Below are positions 17,904 through 27,209 of a stretch of 64,000 nucleotides of DNA, piece after piece; the first letter of the stretch is position 1, and each line of letters starts with the position of its first letter. Source of the stretch: Sporosarcina psychrophila (GTDB taxonomy: Bacteria; Bacillota; Bacilli; Bacillales_A; Planococcaceae); contig NZ_CP014616.1 of assembly GCF_001590685.1 (NCBI RefSeq), positions 2,169,001 through 2,233,000 on the forward strand. The letters run 5' to 3'. A program made the position numbers and the translations under genes. The notes under the pieces are model-generated. The model had not been told where the DNA came from. It searched no databases and worked only from the letters and a program-made list of their open reading frames with translations.

Positions 17904-18338
17904 ACCACTCTCCTTAAGTATCATTAATTACGGATTACTCCATAACATTTTTCTATAATAAAGCAAAAAGTTACCATTAACAAGAATTTTATTTAAATCT
18001 AATTAATTTGTATAAAGCTGGCTTTCAATAATCTAATCATAATACTGAAAATAAACCATTTGTTGGAAAAATAAGAAAGGGGATTGCTTATTATTCTTAA
18101 TCTTCATTTTTAGGGTGAACCGGAAATAATTCAACAGTAATTGAGATAAAAGAGTAAATAGGCTTGCGTAAGCAAATTAAAAAAAGCGAAGCCCCTTTTA
18201 TTGAAATGGGCTTCGCTTTTTTTTTGACAGAATCTATTATACTATAATATGTTGGCATAAAGAATCCTCTCAACAACGCTCGGGGATGCCTTTGCTGGAG
18301 ATTATATAGAATCATTAGTTCAACATATAAATATATTT
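17904..18338. other. glnA upstream region with a strong bidirectional terminator
   Basis: A perfect 16-base stem with arm AAAAAAAGCGAAGCCC (18178-18193, paired with about 18208-18223) has A/T tracts on both sides and likely ends the DUF3817 gene transcript (minus strand). Between it and glnA I see only AT-rich leader sequence. Confidence 0.7.
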
Positions 18339-18635
18339 TTAGTTCGTTTTCAAGTTTTTGAGTCGTCTGTCCAAAATGAAATTGCCAAAGGGGATAAATG
18401 CTGAAAGAAGGGCACCAATCGTAAACCTAAACGGCCATTTCACCTTAATCATCGTATATACAATTGCTGCGATATAAGCTAGAAATATATAGCCATGAAG
18501 TGTTCCGACGATTGTTACTGCACTCTTCATACCGAACCAATACTTTAATGGCATTGCGATAAACAATAGGATCAGTAGTGAAATGCCTTCCAATATACCA
18601 ATCAAACGAAAACGTCCTAAAGCATTTTTTAACAT
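18339..18635 (-). CDS. DUF3817 small membrane protein
   Basis: A 98-residue protein with three hydrophobic segments (about residues 12-33, 38-64 and 70-88). The pattern RFRLIGILEGISLLILLF...MPLKYWFG...GTLHGYIFLAYI is characteristic of the DUF3817 family (YdzA-like integral membrane proteins of unknown function). The ending RRLKN is the usual basic tail. GGAAGTGG precedes the ATG on the minus strand. It is a single gene, with no function to propose. Confidence 0.85.
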   Translation of the reverse strand: MLKNALGRFRLIGILEGISLLILLFIAMPLKYWFGMKSAVTIVGTLHGYIFLAYIAAIVYTMIKVKWPFRFTIGALLSAFIPFGNFILDRRLKNLKTN

Positions 18636-19222
18636 GATTCCACTTCCTCTACTTACTACATTTCATCAATTACTTTACAATATGAAAATTATCATGTACA
18701 GGAATGTGACTTGCTGTGAAGGAAAGGGGCAGGGAGAGTTGAAACTCAGGATTATTGACCTTCAGCCTGTAGCACCTATACTTCAAAGTAGAAATACAGT
18801 TAAAATTGTCGATACATTATTTAATTCTCTGGCTTTATTTTAATACCAACGATTGTTGTTTGAGAGAGCTTGCCAATTGTTCGGTGATTTTTTTCATCTT
18901 TCATTAATTTGTGGAGGTTACTTTTGAACACTTTTCAAGAACTTGCAAAAACAGTTATTATTAGAAAGGAAAATCGTTGCATTCCTATATAAAAAAGGAC
19001 TCTTGTCATCATATAGGTCATGATTTAGGTTTTATTGTTCAAATTGAACGCATTATGGTCTAGGGACTAATCGTATGCTATTTCCGTATGTGAATTGACT
19101 GATAAAATAGAAAAACTATAGGTTTTTTAATTAATTTTAGAAAATCCCCAGTAGTCATCGAATTTCGGTTATACTAGAGAGAAGTAAAATCAATCATTAT
19201 TCAATAGTAAGGAGGATTTTAA
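18636..19222. other. Gene-free stretch
   Basis: No ORF has a convincing ribosome site. A promoter for the next gene may lie near 19165-19190 (TCGGTTATACTAGAG), but its -35 is weak. Confidence 0.4.
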
Positions 19223-19426
19223 ATGACTGAAAACAATGAAACAAATGAACACGAAGCGCCAAAGAAAAAGATAAGCTTAAAAGAAGTGATACAACAACAG
19301 TTAGAAGCGAAGAAGAACCAAACTGCTGATAACAACGCAAAAGGCAATCCAGCACAATCTGCTAAAAAAATGCAAAGCCAACAAGCAAAAAAAGTTAGCA
19401 GTGCCCGTAGAAAAATGGGGTCATAA
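19223..19426 (+). CDS. Small, highly charged, lysine- and glutamine-rich protein
   Basis: A 67-residue, probably disordered protein without hydrophobic segments: an acidic start (MTENNETNEHEAPKKK), a helix-prone middle (ISLKEVIQQQLEAKK) and a basic tail (KKVSSARRKMGS). AAGGAGG before the ATG and a clean terminator after the stop support a real gene. I cannot name a family; nucleic-acid or ribosome association would be guesswork based on charge. Confidence 0.7.
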   Translation: MTENNETNEHEAPKKKISLKEVIQQQLEAKKNQTADNNAKGNPAQSAKKMQSQQAKKVSSARRKMGS

Positions 19427-19434
19427 TGTAACAG

Positions 19435-19469
19435 CGCAAACCGATTACCTATTGGTTTGCGTTTTTTTT
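19435..19469 (+). terminator. Terminator of the small charged-protein gene
   Basis: CGCAAACC (19435-19442) pairs with GGTTTGCG (19454-19461), followed by eight T. Confidence 0.93.
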
Positions 19470-19835
19470 GGAGAAATAAAACGTCTGTTGATTAACCATT
19501 TTATTGAATTACGTGCAGGTAATAAAGGATTGAAAAACTCCATATTCACTGGATCATTTCCGGTCCGCTTTCGATGAATTATTCAAGGCATCTCGATAAT
19601 GGTATAGAAGTGGTTCAATTCAAAGCGAACCAAAAGCAACTATACACGGAGTACTTGATATTTGAGTAAGTCTTTTTGGTGAATTTTGGTTAATCAACAC
19701 ATGTGTAAGTCCAGGGGAGATCTAGTACTTTATGTGTTCCATTAATTAAAATACAAAGTTCGAAAAGTTGGCTATATTGAAGAAGAAACAAGCTCATTTT
19801 GAATGGTATACTGGCAATATTGGAGATGATGAACT
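19470..19835. other. Intergenic region with an open but unassigned fragment
   Basis: From 19526 to a TAA at 19667-19669 one frame stays open with coding-like content (SGPLSMNYSRHLDNGIEVVQ...), without a ribosome site at its ATG (19574). It may be the 3' end of a lost gene. A second open stretch ends at the TGA overlapping the nos start. Confidence 0.3.
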
Positions 19836-20939
19836 TTGAGTTTACAGACTGAAAAACATAGATTACATCTAGAAGCCGAGCAATTCATACATAGATGTTA
19901 TGCAGAACTTGGGATGACAACAGAGCAACAGATGAAGCGAATAGAGGAAGTGCGAAGTGAAATAAATGAAACTGGAACGTATAGCCATACTTCGCAAGAA
20001 CTTCAACATGGAGCTAGAATGGCTTGGCGTAATAATAATCGTTGTATTGGACGTTTATTTTGGGACAGGCTTCAAGTGTTTGACGAGAGGGCATTAGAAA
20101 CCGCTGAAGATGTGTACAGCGCATTATTGAACCATATTGAATATGCGACAAATGACGGAAAAATTCGTTCATCGATTACGATTTTCCCACCACGACATGG
20201 CGGAATTGATCCGATACGAATATGGAACCATCAGCTTATACGCTACGCAGGATATGAAGAGGCTGAACAGATTATTGGAGATTCCACATCAGTTGAATTT
20301 ACGAGGATGTGCGAAATGTTAGGTTGGAAAGGGGAGAGGACTCCTTATGATGTTCTTCCTCTTGTCTTTCAATTGGAAGGAGAATCGCCCCGAATCATTG
20401 AAATACCAAAAAAACTAGTAAAAGAAGTGACGATTACCCATCCACAACTAGAGTGTTTTGAAGAACTGGGTATAAAATGGTATGCGGTGCCAATTATCTC
20501 GGATATGCGGTTGGAGATTGGTGGGATTAACTATCCGACCGCTCCATTTAATGGATGGTATATGGGAACCGAAATCGGTGCGAGAAATTTGGCGGATGAA
20601 GATCGTTATAATCTACTCCCAAAAGTTGCAGAGTTGATGGGACTGGATACAAGATCAAACCGTTCACTATGGAAGGATAAAGCGCTAGTAGAACTAAATA
20701 TTGCGGTGTTGAATTCTTATCAAAAAGCGGGTGTTACGTTAGTCGACCATCATACTGCCGCCAAGCAATTTAAAAGTTTTGAAAAAAATGAGTGTACAGT
20801 AGGGCGAGGTATCACAGGAAATTGGACTTGGCTGATTCCACCGCTTTCGCCTGCAACGACTCATGTCTTTCACAAACCTTATAGCAATGACGTCGTTAAA
20901 CCTAATTACTTTCATCAGAAAAATCCGGGTGAAAGCTAA
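19836..20939 (+). CDS. nos: Bacterial nitric oxide synthase, oxygenase domain
   Basis: The 367-residue heme enzyme makes NO and citrulline from arginine, taking electrons from general flavodoxins because bacterial NOS lacks the reductase half. The heme thiolate ligand is Cys70 in [10 protein letters not shown]; the arginine-binding glutamate is Glu246 in [14 protein letters not shown]. The C-terminal [17 protein letters not shown] closes the pterin site. Start is TTG at 19836 with GGAG about ten bases upstream. Length matches Bacillus NOS. It ends 240 bases from a convergent HrtBA-like operon. In Bacillus, NO protects against oxidants and antibiotics. Confidence 0.96.
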   Translation: MSLQTEKHRLHLEAEQFIHRCYAELGMTTEQQMKRIEEVRSEINETGTYSHTSQELQHGARMAWRNNNRCIGRLFWDRLQVFDERALETAEDVYSALLNHIEYATNDGKIRSSITIFPPRHGGIDPIRIWNHQLIRYAGYEEAEQIIGDSTSVEFTRMCEMLGWKGERTPYDVLPLVFQLEGESPRIIEIPKKLVKEVTITHPQLECFEELGIKWYAVPIISDMRLEIGGINYPTAPFNGWYMGTEIGARNLADEDRYNLLPKVAELMGLDTRSNRSLWKDKALVELNIAVLNSYQKAGVTLVDHHTAAKQFKSFEKNECTVGRGITGNWTWLIPPLSPATTHVFHKPYSNDVVKPNYFHQKNPGES

Positions 20940-21021
20940 TAGGATTTTATACTTCCGCAAAAAATAAGAGTATCCATTTGCACACTTGTTTGAAAAACAT
21001 AAATATATGAGATAAGAATAA

Positions 21022-21049
21022 AAACAGCCATGTAAGAGAATGGCTGTTT
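21022..21049 (-). terminator. Terminator of the HrtBA-like operon
   Basis: AAACAGCCAT (21022-21031) pairs with ATGGCTGTTT (21040-21049). On the minus strand the stem is followed by TTTTTATTC, so it suits the transporter operon; it can also stop nos. Confidence 0.75.
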
Positions 21050-21177
21050 CGGGCAATCTTTATTCAGGATATAGTAAGGAAAAAAATTAACTATACTTTC
21101 ATGGAAATCTATCTCGCAAAAAATATTTGAGCGGTTTTATCACTTTTAATTTCCCGGTTATACAAGGGTGCATTTTT

Positions 21178-21855
21178 CTAAGATAACACCAATCCATCTT
21201 TCATTGTAATGATATGATCCGCAAAAGAAAGCATTTCTTCATCATGAGTTACCATCAACGTTGTAATGTTCAATGTTTTCGTCAACTCACGGATCAATGT
21301 CATGACGTCTTTCGATCTTTTAGAATCTAGGCTTGCTGTCGGCTCATCTGCAAACAACATCTTCGGTTTGTGGATAATCGCACGGGCAATTGCCACACGC
21401 TGTTTTTCACCCCCTGATAATGAAGCAGGGTAGGCATCTTTTCGATGATTCATATCTACCAATTTGAGGATTTTTTCGACTTCCACTTTTTGTTCACGCT
21501 TTTTAAGCTTGGTTTCAGAAACGTCAAGCATCAGCAATAATTGTTCTTCTACGGTTAGAAAAGGGACTAGGTGTGAGGATTGAAAGACAAATCCGAACTC
21601 GCTCGCTCTAATTTTTCTGATCTGATCCTGATTCATGTCAGTCATGTTTTGACCTTCAAATAGCACTTTTCCGTCCGTTGCACTTTGAAGTCCCGCTGCT
21701 ATTGTAAGAATCGTACTTTTACCAGAACCTGAAGCGCCTACTAACGCTGTTATTTCACCTTCTCGAAGTGAAATATTAATCCCTTTTAATACTTGTTCGT
21801 CCACTTCACCATTCGTAAATGTTTTTGTAACTTCATCAATTGTGAAAATCGTCAT
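21178..21855 (-). CDS. hrtA: ABC transporter ATPase, HrtA-like
   Basis: A 225-residue ATPase of the MacB/LolD group: Walker A GASGSGKST near residue 39, signature LSGGEKQRVAIARA near 143, Walker B MLFADEPTASLD near 166. The Q-loop stretch FVFQSSHLVPFLTVEEQLLL is close to HrtA, the heme-exporter ATPase of Staphylococcus as I recall it. It starts one base after the permease gene ends, so the two are translationally coupled. No hssRS sensor genes are nearby, so heme as substrate is inference. AGGAGAGG precedes the ATG. Confidence 0.78.
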   Translation of the reverse strand: MTIFTIDEVTKTFTNGEVDEQVLKGINISLREGEITALVGASGSGKSTILTIAAGLQSATDGKVLFEGQNMTDMNQDQIRKIRASEFGFVFQSSHLVPFLTVEEQLLLMLDVSETKLKKREQKVEVEKILKLVDMNHRKDAYPASLSGGEKQRVAIARAIIHKPKMLFADEPTASLDSKRSKDVMTLIRELTKTLNITTLMVTHDEEMLSFADHIITMKDGLVLS

Positions 21856-21856
21856 A

Positions 21857-22891
21857 TTAAACCTCTCCTTGTTGGATAGCTTGCAATGGTTCTACTTTTT
21901 TAATTTGCAGACCGGACAGCGTCGCCCCTATAAAGCCAATGATAAGGAATACAACCGATAATTGAACAGTTGTTTCAAGTGTTAAACTAAATGGCATTCC
22001 TTGAGGTGCAATTAAAGAGAAGCCTTGGCTTAAAGCAACTGACAGTCCAAGTGCAATCACGGTGATGAAAATCATCTGGTACCACATCATACCGAACAAT
22101 CTGCTTGTTTTAACGCCAAGTGCTTTTAAGATGCCATATAATCCAATCTTTTGAACGTTCATCATGTAGAAGAATATTGCGAACAACATTCCGCTAATGG
22201 CAACCAAAAACCAAATGATCATATTAAGTGACATCTGTTCTGCACTGTAACTTGGAATTGTATTGAGGAATTCTTTATTTGAAAATGATTGTAAACCCGT
22301 CACCACTGGTGCTTGTTCTGTACCTGGTACAAAAATCAATTGCATTTCATTGACACGGTAAATTTCTTTATAGTTTTCCATGTTAATAAAAGCAACAGGC
22401 GCATGGCTGTATTTCTTTTGTTCAACAAAGCCCATTACTTTAAATTCACCACTGAACTGATTATTGGTTAATATATCGCCAACCTTAATCCCTTCATCTT
22501 CTAATGAACGATCTAGGATGACTTCTCCTTTACCGACAGATTCAAACGATTTTGAATCTGTTGAAGTAACGAAAGCTATACTATACTGCTTGTCGTCCAT
22601 ATCGTTGACAAAACCCATCTGAATGGAGAGTGCAGCTGCATCTTTTTGTTCATTTAAAACAGTGGTTTGTACGCTTTCATCTATTCTTGAAAGGTTGTAT
22701 GTTTCGTTTGCATCAGCGTTCATGTAAAATTGACCATCTGGTAAATCTTTAATTAACGCTGCGTTATCTTGGGATAAACCGTTCGATAACCCCGAGATGA
22801 TAAATGTTAAAAAGCTGACGAGAAAAATGATTGATCCTAAAATAATAAATTTTGTTTTATTCTTCTTAATTTCTTTCCATGCAATATTCAT
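21857..22891 (-). CDS. hrtB: ABC transporter permease, HrtB-like (FtsX fold)
   Basis: A 344-residue permease with the MacB/FtsX plan: one N-terminal helix (about residues 15-37), a large outside domain (40-225), then three helices near 226-247, 270-292 and 310-331. The last helix ends in LQIKKVEPLQAIQ, the usual contact with the ATPase. SGLSNGLS after the first helix recalls HrtB heme exporters. It is the first gene of a two-gene operon. A role in heme or membrane-stress export is inferred, perhaps linked to the adjacent heme enzyme NOS. The GGGG before the ATG is a weak but usable ribosome site. Confidence 0.75.
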   Translation of the reverse strand: MNIAWKEIKKNKTKFIILGSIIFLVSFLTFIISGLSNGLSQDNAALIKDLPDGQFYMNADANETYNLSRIDESVQTTVLNEQKDAAALSIQMGFVNDMDDKQYSIAFVTSTDSKSFESVGKGEVILDRSLEDEGIKVGDILTNNQFSGEFKVMGFVEQKKYSHAPVAFINMENYKEIYRVNEMQLIFVPGTEQAPVVTGLQSFSNKEFLNTIPSYSAEQMSLNMIIWFLVAISGMLFAIFFYMMNVQKIGLYGILKALGVKTSRLFGMMWYQMIFITVIALGLSVALSQGFSLIAPQGMPFSLTLETTVQLSVVFLIIGFIGATLSGLQIKKVEPLQAIQQGEV

Positions 22892-23085
22892 CTTTGCGCC
22901 CCCCGTATTTCTTAATAACTTAACTATAATCTGACTAGGTGAACGGAATATGAACAGATGATTACATGAAAAAAGGTATGTAGTTCAGCAGATAATGGTA
23001 CAATACATATTGAAGGGTATTGTATTTAATATGTAGCGTTACCCTTAACTAAACAGGATATTGAAATAGAAGGAGATTGGATCAC

Positions 23086-23526
23086 TTGACTAATGGAATT
23101 AAAAACGAAATGCCGCCAAATTACGATGAATTACGGAAGGCAGTTAACCGAGCATCGAATTGGAGACTACGTTTAGAAGCTATTGAAGAATTAGGACAAT
23201 GGAAACATAAACGGACTATCGATGTACTTTTACACAGAATGAACAACGATGCCGTATATAAAGTGGTAGAAGCCTCTCACCGTAATCTTGTGAAATTTGG
23301 TGAAGATGTTGAATTACCACCACGAAATCGATTTGAACTGATTAAAGATGCCAACAAAGTTTTCCTTCGAATTAAGAAAAGCTTGCCAAGAGATCACTCG
23401 TTCGAAGAGTACAAAGAAAAGTTGAAAAATATGAGACTTGATTTGTATGATACCTATGAAGGTGACAAAGGCGATGAATTTGAAGCATGGCTTGAAAACG
23501 TTTGGGAGACGGCAAATAAAAAGTAA
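23086..23526 (+). CDS. HEAT-repeat protein
   Basis: About 146 residues, all helical by appearance. Residues 12-70 form two HEAT-like repeats (ELRKAVNRASNWRLRLEAIEELGQ, shown in part as NWRLRLEAIEELGQW, then TIDVLLHRMNNDAVYKVVEA), a scaffold for binding other proteins. The C-terminal half is charged and helical. The TTG at 23086 is preferred over the TTG at 23077, which lies too near GGAG. A very strong terminator follows. The partner and function are unknown. Confidence 0.7.
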   Translation: MTNGIKNEMPPNYDELRKAVNRASNWRLRLEAIEELGQWKHKRTIDVLLHRMNNDAVYKVVEASHRNLVKFGEDVELPPRNRFELIKDANKVFLRIKKSLPRDHSFEEYKEKLKNMRLDLYDTYEGDKGDEFEAWLENVWETANKK

Positions 23527-23544
23527 AACGTTTCAAAGTTATAT

Positions 23545-23593
23545 ACATACTGAAAAACGATTGCAAAATAGCTGCAATCGTTTTTCAGTATGT
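23545..23593 (+). terminator. Terminator after the HEAT-repeat gene
   Basis: A perfect 21-base stem (23545-23565 with 23573-23593), the longest exact stem in the window. The arm contains internal A/T tracts instead of a trailing T run. Confidence 0.85.
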
Positions 23594-23672
23594 GTTGATT
23601 GTCATATTAAGTCGCGGGTAGTTCTTTAGTGGTGTATTATACCTATAGGAAATATGGAGATGAGTCAATAAC

Positions 23673-24320
23673 ATGAAATATAGTGGTAGAATAATCGCGA
23701 TGTTAGTAGTTAGTTTATTCAATATTCTACGGTATTTTTATTATCATCAATATTTGGAGCTTCCATTTAAAGCGAACTTTTTTATTTTGACATTCATCTT
23801 TTTATCGGTTGCTTTGTGGTGTGGAATGCAGTTCGATCGAGTAAAATACTACTCTGAAAAAGATCCTTTAACGGATACTTACAACCGTCGAACGGTAGAA
23901 AAATATTTTCGGGAAATCACACGAACAATTAGAAACAAGGATCAAAAATTAGGTGTCATTATGATCGACCTCAACAAATTTAAAGAAATTAACGATACAT
24001 ATGGACATCATAAAGGTGATGAACTATTGATCCATCTTGCCTATATTATAAACAAGTCTGTTAAGAAGAGTGATAGGGTAGCACGTTGGGGTGGAGATGA
24101 ATTTTTGATTCTAGTACCTACAAGTACTAATGATTTTGAGTCAGATTATATACAGGAATTTCAACGAAAATTGGAAAATGAGAACTTTGATGAATTCCCA
24201 TCTGTAGGAGTATCTCTTGGCTTTTCGATTTATCCGGATGATGGGCAAGATTTTCAAGAGTTGATACAAATTGCTGATGGGGCGATGTATAAGGCAAAAG
24301 GAAAAGAAGTGGCTATATGA
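23673..24320 (+). CDS. Membrane-anchored diguanylate cyclase (GGDEF)
   Basis: A 215-residue protein with two membrane helices (about residues 7-24 and 34-53), with no sensor domain between, then a full GGDEF domain (about 58-213). The active site WGGDEF (GGDEF at 140-144) and DPLTDTYNRR (64-73) are intact, so it should make cyclic di-GMP from two GTP. The product-inhibition site RxxD, normally five residues before GGDEF, reads KKSD, so feedback inhibition may be lost. GGAGATGAG precedes the ATG; a strong terminator follows. Confidence 0.9.
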   Translation: MKYSGRIIAMLVVSLFNILRYFYYHQYLELPFKANFFILTFIFLSVALWCGMQFDRVKYYSEKDPLTDTYNRRTVEKYFREITRTIRNKDQKLGVIMIDLNKFKEINDTYGHHKGDELLIHLAYIINKSVKKSDRVARWGGDEFLILVPTSTNDFESDYIQEFQRKLENENFDEFPSVGVSLGFSIYPDDGQDFQELIQIADGAMYKAKGKEVAI

Positions 24321-24363
24321 ATATTAATGGTCACTTAATTCCCTTAATCTGGTGTAACGTCTG

Positions 24364-24419
24364 TACTCCTCCTTCTGATGTGCTAAGTTTTTTGCGCATT
24401 AGAAGGAGGAGTATTTTTA
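24364..24419 (+). terminator. Terminator of the GGDEF gene
   Basis: TACTCCTCCTTCT (24364-24376) pairs with AGAAGGAGGAGTA (24401-24413), followed by five T. Confidence 0.85.
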
Positions 24420-25112
24420 TATTCATATCTCATATGTTTAGTATTGGCTTTGTTTGAGTACGAGGCGAGAGGAAAAAAGGATGAATTTCTCTTGTTAGAG
24501 ACCTGTCCAAACTCCCATTGTTTAGCACACGGGAATTTTTATCGGAATTGCTATAATTGGAGTTCCAAAGCGCTCAAAAGTCTATTAACTTGTTACGAAT
24601 TATTGAGTAATCGATTTTAATTGATCCGCTGTATACCGATCGGTGCGGATGGTGGTGTGAGAACTCGGGAGTTAACGACTTACTCTAACTCGATTTTAAT
24701 TGGACTTTTATCTTGTACAATAATTGAAAAACTCACTGCCTACATCGAACGATGTTTAACGATTTATTGAGGATATGAATCTATATAAAACCATGTCTTT
24801 TTACTTGTTTAATTTACAGAAATTATTGAATTATTAGATATGTAGATTGACTTTCAAATACCTTTGTTCGATAATAAAGGAATAGGAAAGATGGTAGTTG
24901 CGCTACTGAGTACGGGGAAATTGACAGGATAGATTATATTAACAGTGACTTTATCAGTATTTTAGTTGTATGATTCTTTAGTTTCTATTGCCATTCTAGT
25001 GTGTATGGAAAGCTAGTAAGCGTTTTCAATTCACATGAGACTAAACTGTTTTATCTGATGAAAAATGGAGAAAACAGATTAAAATAGTATGTAAATAGAA
25101 GGGGGAAAAGAA
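24420..25112. other. Gene-free stretch with a group II intron scar
   Basis: No intact gene. The notable item is the intron-like block at 24622-24697, listed separately. AGAAGGGGG at about 25097 belongs to the next gene. Confidence 0.5.
24622..24697 (+). mobile_element. Probable 3' end remnant of a bacterial group II intron
   Basis: The run CCGCTGTATACCGA..CGGT followed by GGTGGTGTGAGAACTCGGGA and TTACTCTAACTCGATT matches the layout I know from 3' ends of bacterial group II introns (the stem after the reverse transcriptase ORF, then GGTGGTGTGAGAG, domain VI and the exon junction). No reverse transcriptase ORF remains. A 13-base direct repeat, TCGATTTTAATTG, flanks it at 24611-24623 and 24690-24702. 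Identification is from memory of the consensus, without a covariance search. Confidence 0.5.
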
Positions 25113-25925
25113 ATGAAGAAGAATCTAATTTTGGTACTAATCACGATTTTTATGATTGGTATTATTGTGGGTTGTGGTACAGATAACGAAAAAGGGCAAG
25201 AAAAAGAAAGCAGTGGAAAAGGCGTGTTGGATCGCATTGAAAAATCGAAAGTATTGAATGTCGCTTTCGAAGGCACATATCCTCCCTTTAATTTTTTAAA
25301 TGACAAAGATGAGTTTCAAGGTTTTGACGTAGATATCTCCAATGAAATAGCCAATAAATTAGGCGTCAAAGCCAACTTTATTGCAACAAAATGGGATGGA
25401 CTAATCGGCGGTCTAAAGGCCGATAAATTTGATATCATCATTGGGCAGATGACTGTAACGGAAGAACGCAAAAAAAGCGTTGATTTCACTGACCCGTATG
25501 TCATAACTGGTTCCGTATTAATAACTCGTGAAGATACCGATGACATTACAAAACTTGAGGACATTAAAGGCAAGAAAGTCGGCGTTGGTGGTGGAACAAC
25601 TTTTGAAGAAGTTGCGAATAGCGTCGAAGGTGCTGACGTGAAATTATACAAAGCTGTAAGTGACTATATTCAAGACCTTACGAATAAAAGGTTGGATGTC
25701 ATTATCAACGACCAGTTATTAATGGCCTACAATATTAAAGAAAATAGCCTTCCATTAAAAATTACAAGTGACATAGTAAATAAAGATGAAATAGGGATGG
25801 CAGTTAATAAGGGAAACGAAGATTTTATTACGGAAGTAAATAAAGCATTGAGTGAAATGAAAGAGGATGGAACATATAATGATATTTATAAAAAATGGTT
25901 TGGAACAGAGCCTTTAGACAAATAA
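25113..25925 (+). CDS. Amino-acid ABC transporter substrate-binding lipoprotein
   Basis: A 270-residue family 3 solute-binding protein. A signal peptide with lipobox IIVGC puts the lipid-anchored Cys at residue 21. The mature part has FEGTYPPFNFLND, GFDVDISNEIANKLG, WDGLIGGLKADKFDIIIGQM and a WFG ending, all usual for polar amino acid or cystine binders. It is first in an operon with a lysine-dehydrogenase-like gene, one permease and one ATPase, so it should capture the amino acid they import and process. The exact ligand cannot be read. AGAAGGGGG precedes the ATG. Confidence 0.9.
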   Translation: MKKNLILVLITIFMIGIIVGCGTDNEKGQEKESSGKGVLDRIEKSKVLNVAFEGTYPPFNFLNDKDEFQGFDVDISNEIANKLGVKANFIATKWDGLIGGLKADKFDIIIGQMTVTEERKKSVDFTDPYVITGSVLITREDTDDITKLEDIKGKKVGVGGGTTFEEVANSVEGADVKLYKAVSDYIQDLTNKRLDVIINDQLLMAYNIKENSLPLKITSDIVNKDEIGMAVNKGNEDFITEVNKALSEMKEDGTYNDIYKKWFGTEPLDK

Positions 25926-25932
25926 AAGTAAG

Positions 25933-25974
25933 CATAGAGTGATCAAAGGGGAGATATTGATTGCTCTATGTTTT
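25933..25974 (+). terminator. Hairpin between the binding protein and the dehydrogenase gene
   Basis: CATAGAGTGATCAA (25933-25946) pairs with TTGATTGCTCTATG (25957-25970) with two mismatches, then TTTT. As a partial terminator it would leave more binding-protein mRNA than mRNA for the rest of the operon. It also covers an upstream TTG that could be mistaken for the next start. Confidence 0.65.
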
Positions 25975-26011
25975 ATTACATGTAAAAACCAAGTATTGGG
26001 GGCAGATTAAT

Positions 26012-27166
26012 TTGCATATTGCCATATTGGGAACCGGAATGATAGGTACGACAGTAGTTAGTGAAATTGCTAAATTTACTGGTATTGATGCAATTACAGC
26101 TGTTGATGTTAGTCAAGGGAGTATTGATAAGTGTTTAGAAATCGCCAATAATCCCAAAGTGATAGGGAAAGTGGCCACGTTAGAAACTGAGGATGATATT
26201 GCAAAAGTGCTAAAAGATGTAGACGTAGCTGTGGCATGTCTACCACACTCTTTGAGCTTATTAGCCGTAAAAGCTGCAATAAAAGCAAAATGCCATCTAG
26301 TGGACCTTGTCGGATCAAACTTTAATGAAAAAATAGCATTGGATAACGAAGCACAAGAAGCAGGTGTAATCATCATCCCTGGCTGTGGTGTTGCTCCCGG
26401 AATAACAAACTTTTTAGCTGCGCAAGGTATTGAGATGTTAGATGAAGCAGAAGAGGCAATCATGACTTGCGGTGGCATTCCAAGATATCCTGTTCCACCA
26501 CTATGGTATCAAGTAGTTTTCCGTCTTGAAAGCGTATTAGGTCTTTATACAAAACCTGCAATGGCCGTTAAAGATGGAAAACTTGTAAAGCTGCCTCCTC
26601 TTTCAGGGCTAGAGAAGATTATTTTTCCAGATCCGGTAGGTGTCTGTGAAGCTGTTATTACAGATGCACATAGCACAGCGTTCATTTTAAAAGATAAAGT
26701 GAAAAATTTATATGAAAAAACGGTTCGCTATCCAGGACATTGGGGGAAAATGAGTGTTTTAGGCGAATTAGGTTTTTTAGATATCGATCCCATTACAATT
26801 GATGGAATTACAACTACGCCTCGTGCATTAGCAGAAAAAATACTAGCAACAAAAATGGTTGGAGATTCGAATGAAGATATTACTGTAGTAAGGGTTGAGG
26901 TAAGCGGGGTTAAAGGTGGAAAGTCCACAAAGTATACTTGGGAAATGATTGACTACTATGATCATGGCCGGAATATCACTTCAATGGCAAAAACTACTGC
27001 TATTCCTGCTTCATTGGCAGCCAAATGGATTGCTATGAAAAAAATAACAGAGACAGGTGTTGTTCCAATAGAAAGCATAATCATCAAAGATCGGTTTCAA
27101 CCATTTATTGAAGAGTTGGCCAGTTTAGGAATTGAAATTGAACGTAAAGAGGAAACCATAGTATAA
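26012..27166 (+). CDS. L-lysine 6-dehydrogenase-like protein (saccharopine dehydrogenase family)
   Basis: About 384 residues. A Rossmann NAD(P) site opens the protein (HIAILGTGMIG). From about residue 120 it runs parallel to Geobacillus lysine 6-dehydrogenase as I remember it: GVIIIPGCGVAPGITN, then GGIPRYPVPPLWY, KTVRYPGHWGKM and a C-terminal SMAKTTAIPASLAAKWI. That enzyme oxidatively deaminates lysine at the 6-amino group. A related diamino acid is possible here. TTG at 26012 (after GGGGGCAG) is preferred to TTG at 25961, which lies inside the preceding hairpin. It is encoded within an amino-acid importer operon. Confidence 0.75.
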   Translation: MHIAILGTGMIGTTVVSEIAKFTGIDAITAVDVSQGSIDKCLEIANNPKVIGKVATLETEDDIAKVLKDVDVAVACLPHSLSLLAVKAAIKAKCHLVDLVGSNFNEKIALDNEAQEAGVIIIPGCGVAPGITNFLAAQGIEMLDEAEEAIMTCGGIPRYPVPPLWYQVVFRLESVLGLYTKPAMAVKDGKLVKLPPLSGLEKIIFPDPVGVCEAVITDAHSTAFILKDKVKNLYEKTVRYPGHWGKMSVLGELGFLDIDPITIDGITTTPRALAEKILATKMVGDSNEDITVVRVEVSGVKGGKSTKYTWEMIDYYDHGRNITSMAKTTAIPASLAAKWIAMKKITETGVVPIESIIIKDRFQPFIEELASLGIEIERKEETIV

Positions 27167-27209
27167 TCAATGGTTTTACTGAGTAGCTTGTCTGACAGGG
27201 GGAGGATGT

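Noticed and set aside
17904..18100. GlnR operator upstream of glnA
   Set aside because: I looked for the TGTnAn7TnACA pattern and found only partial matches.
25961..26011. Upstream TTG start for the lysine-dehydrogenase-like gene, preceded by AAAGGGGAG
   Set aside because: The start lies inside a terminator-like hairpin, and the extra 17 residues precede the Rossmann strand that begins related enzymes.
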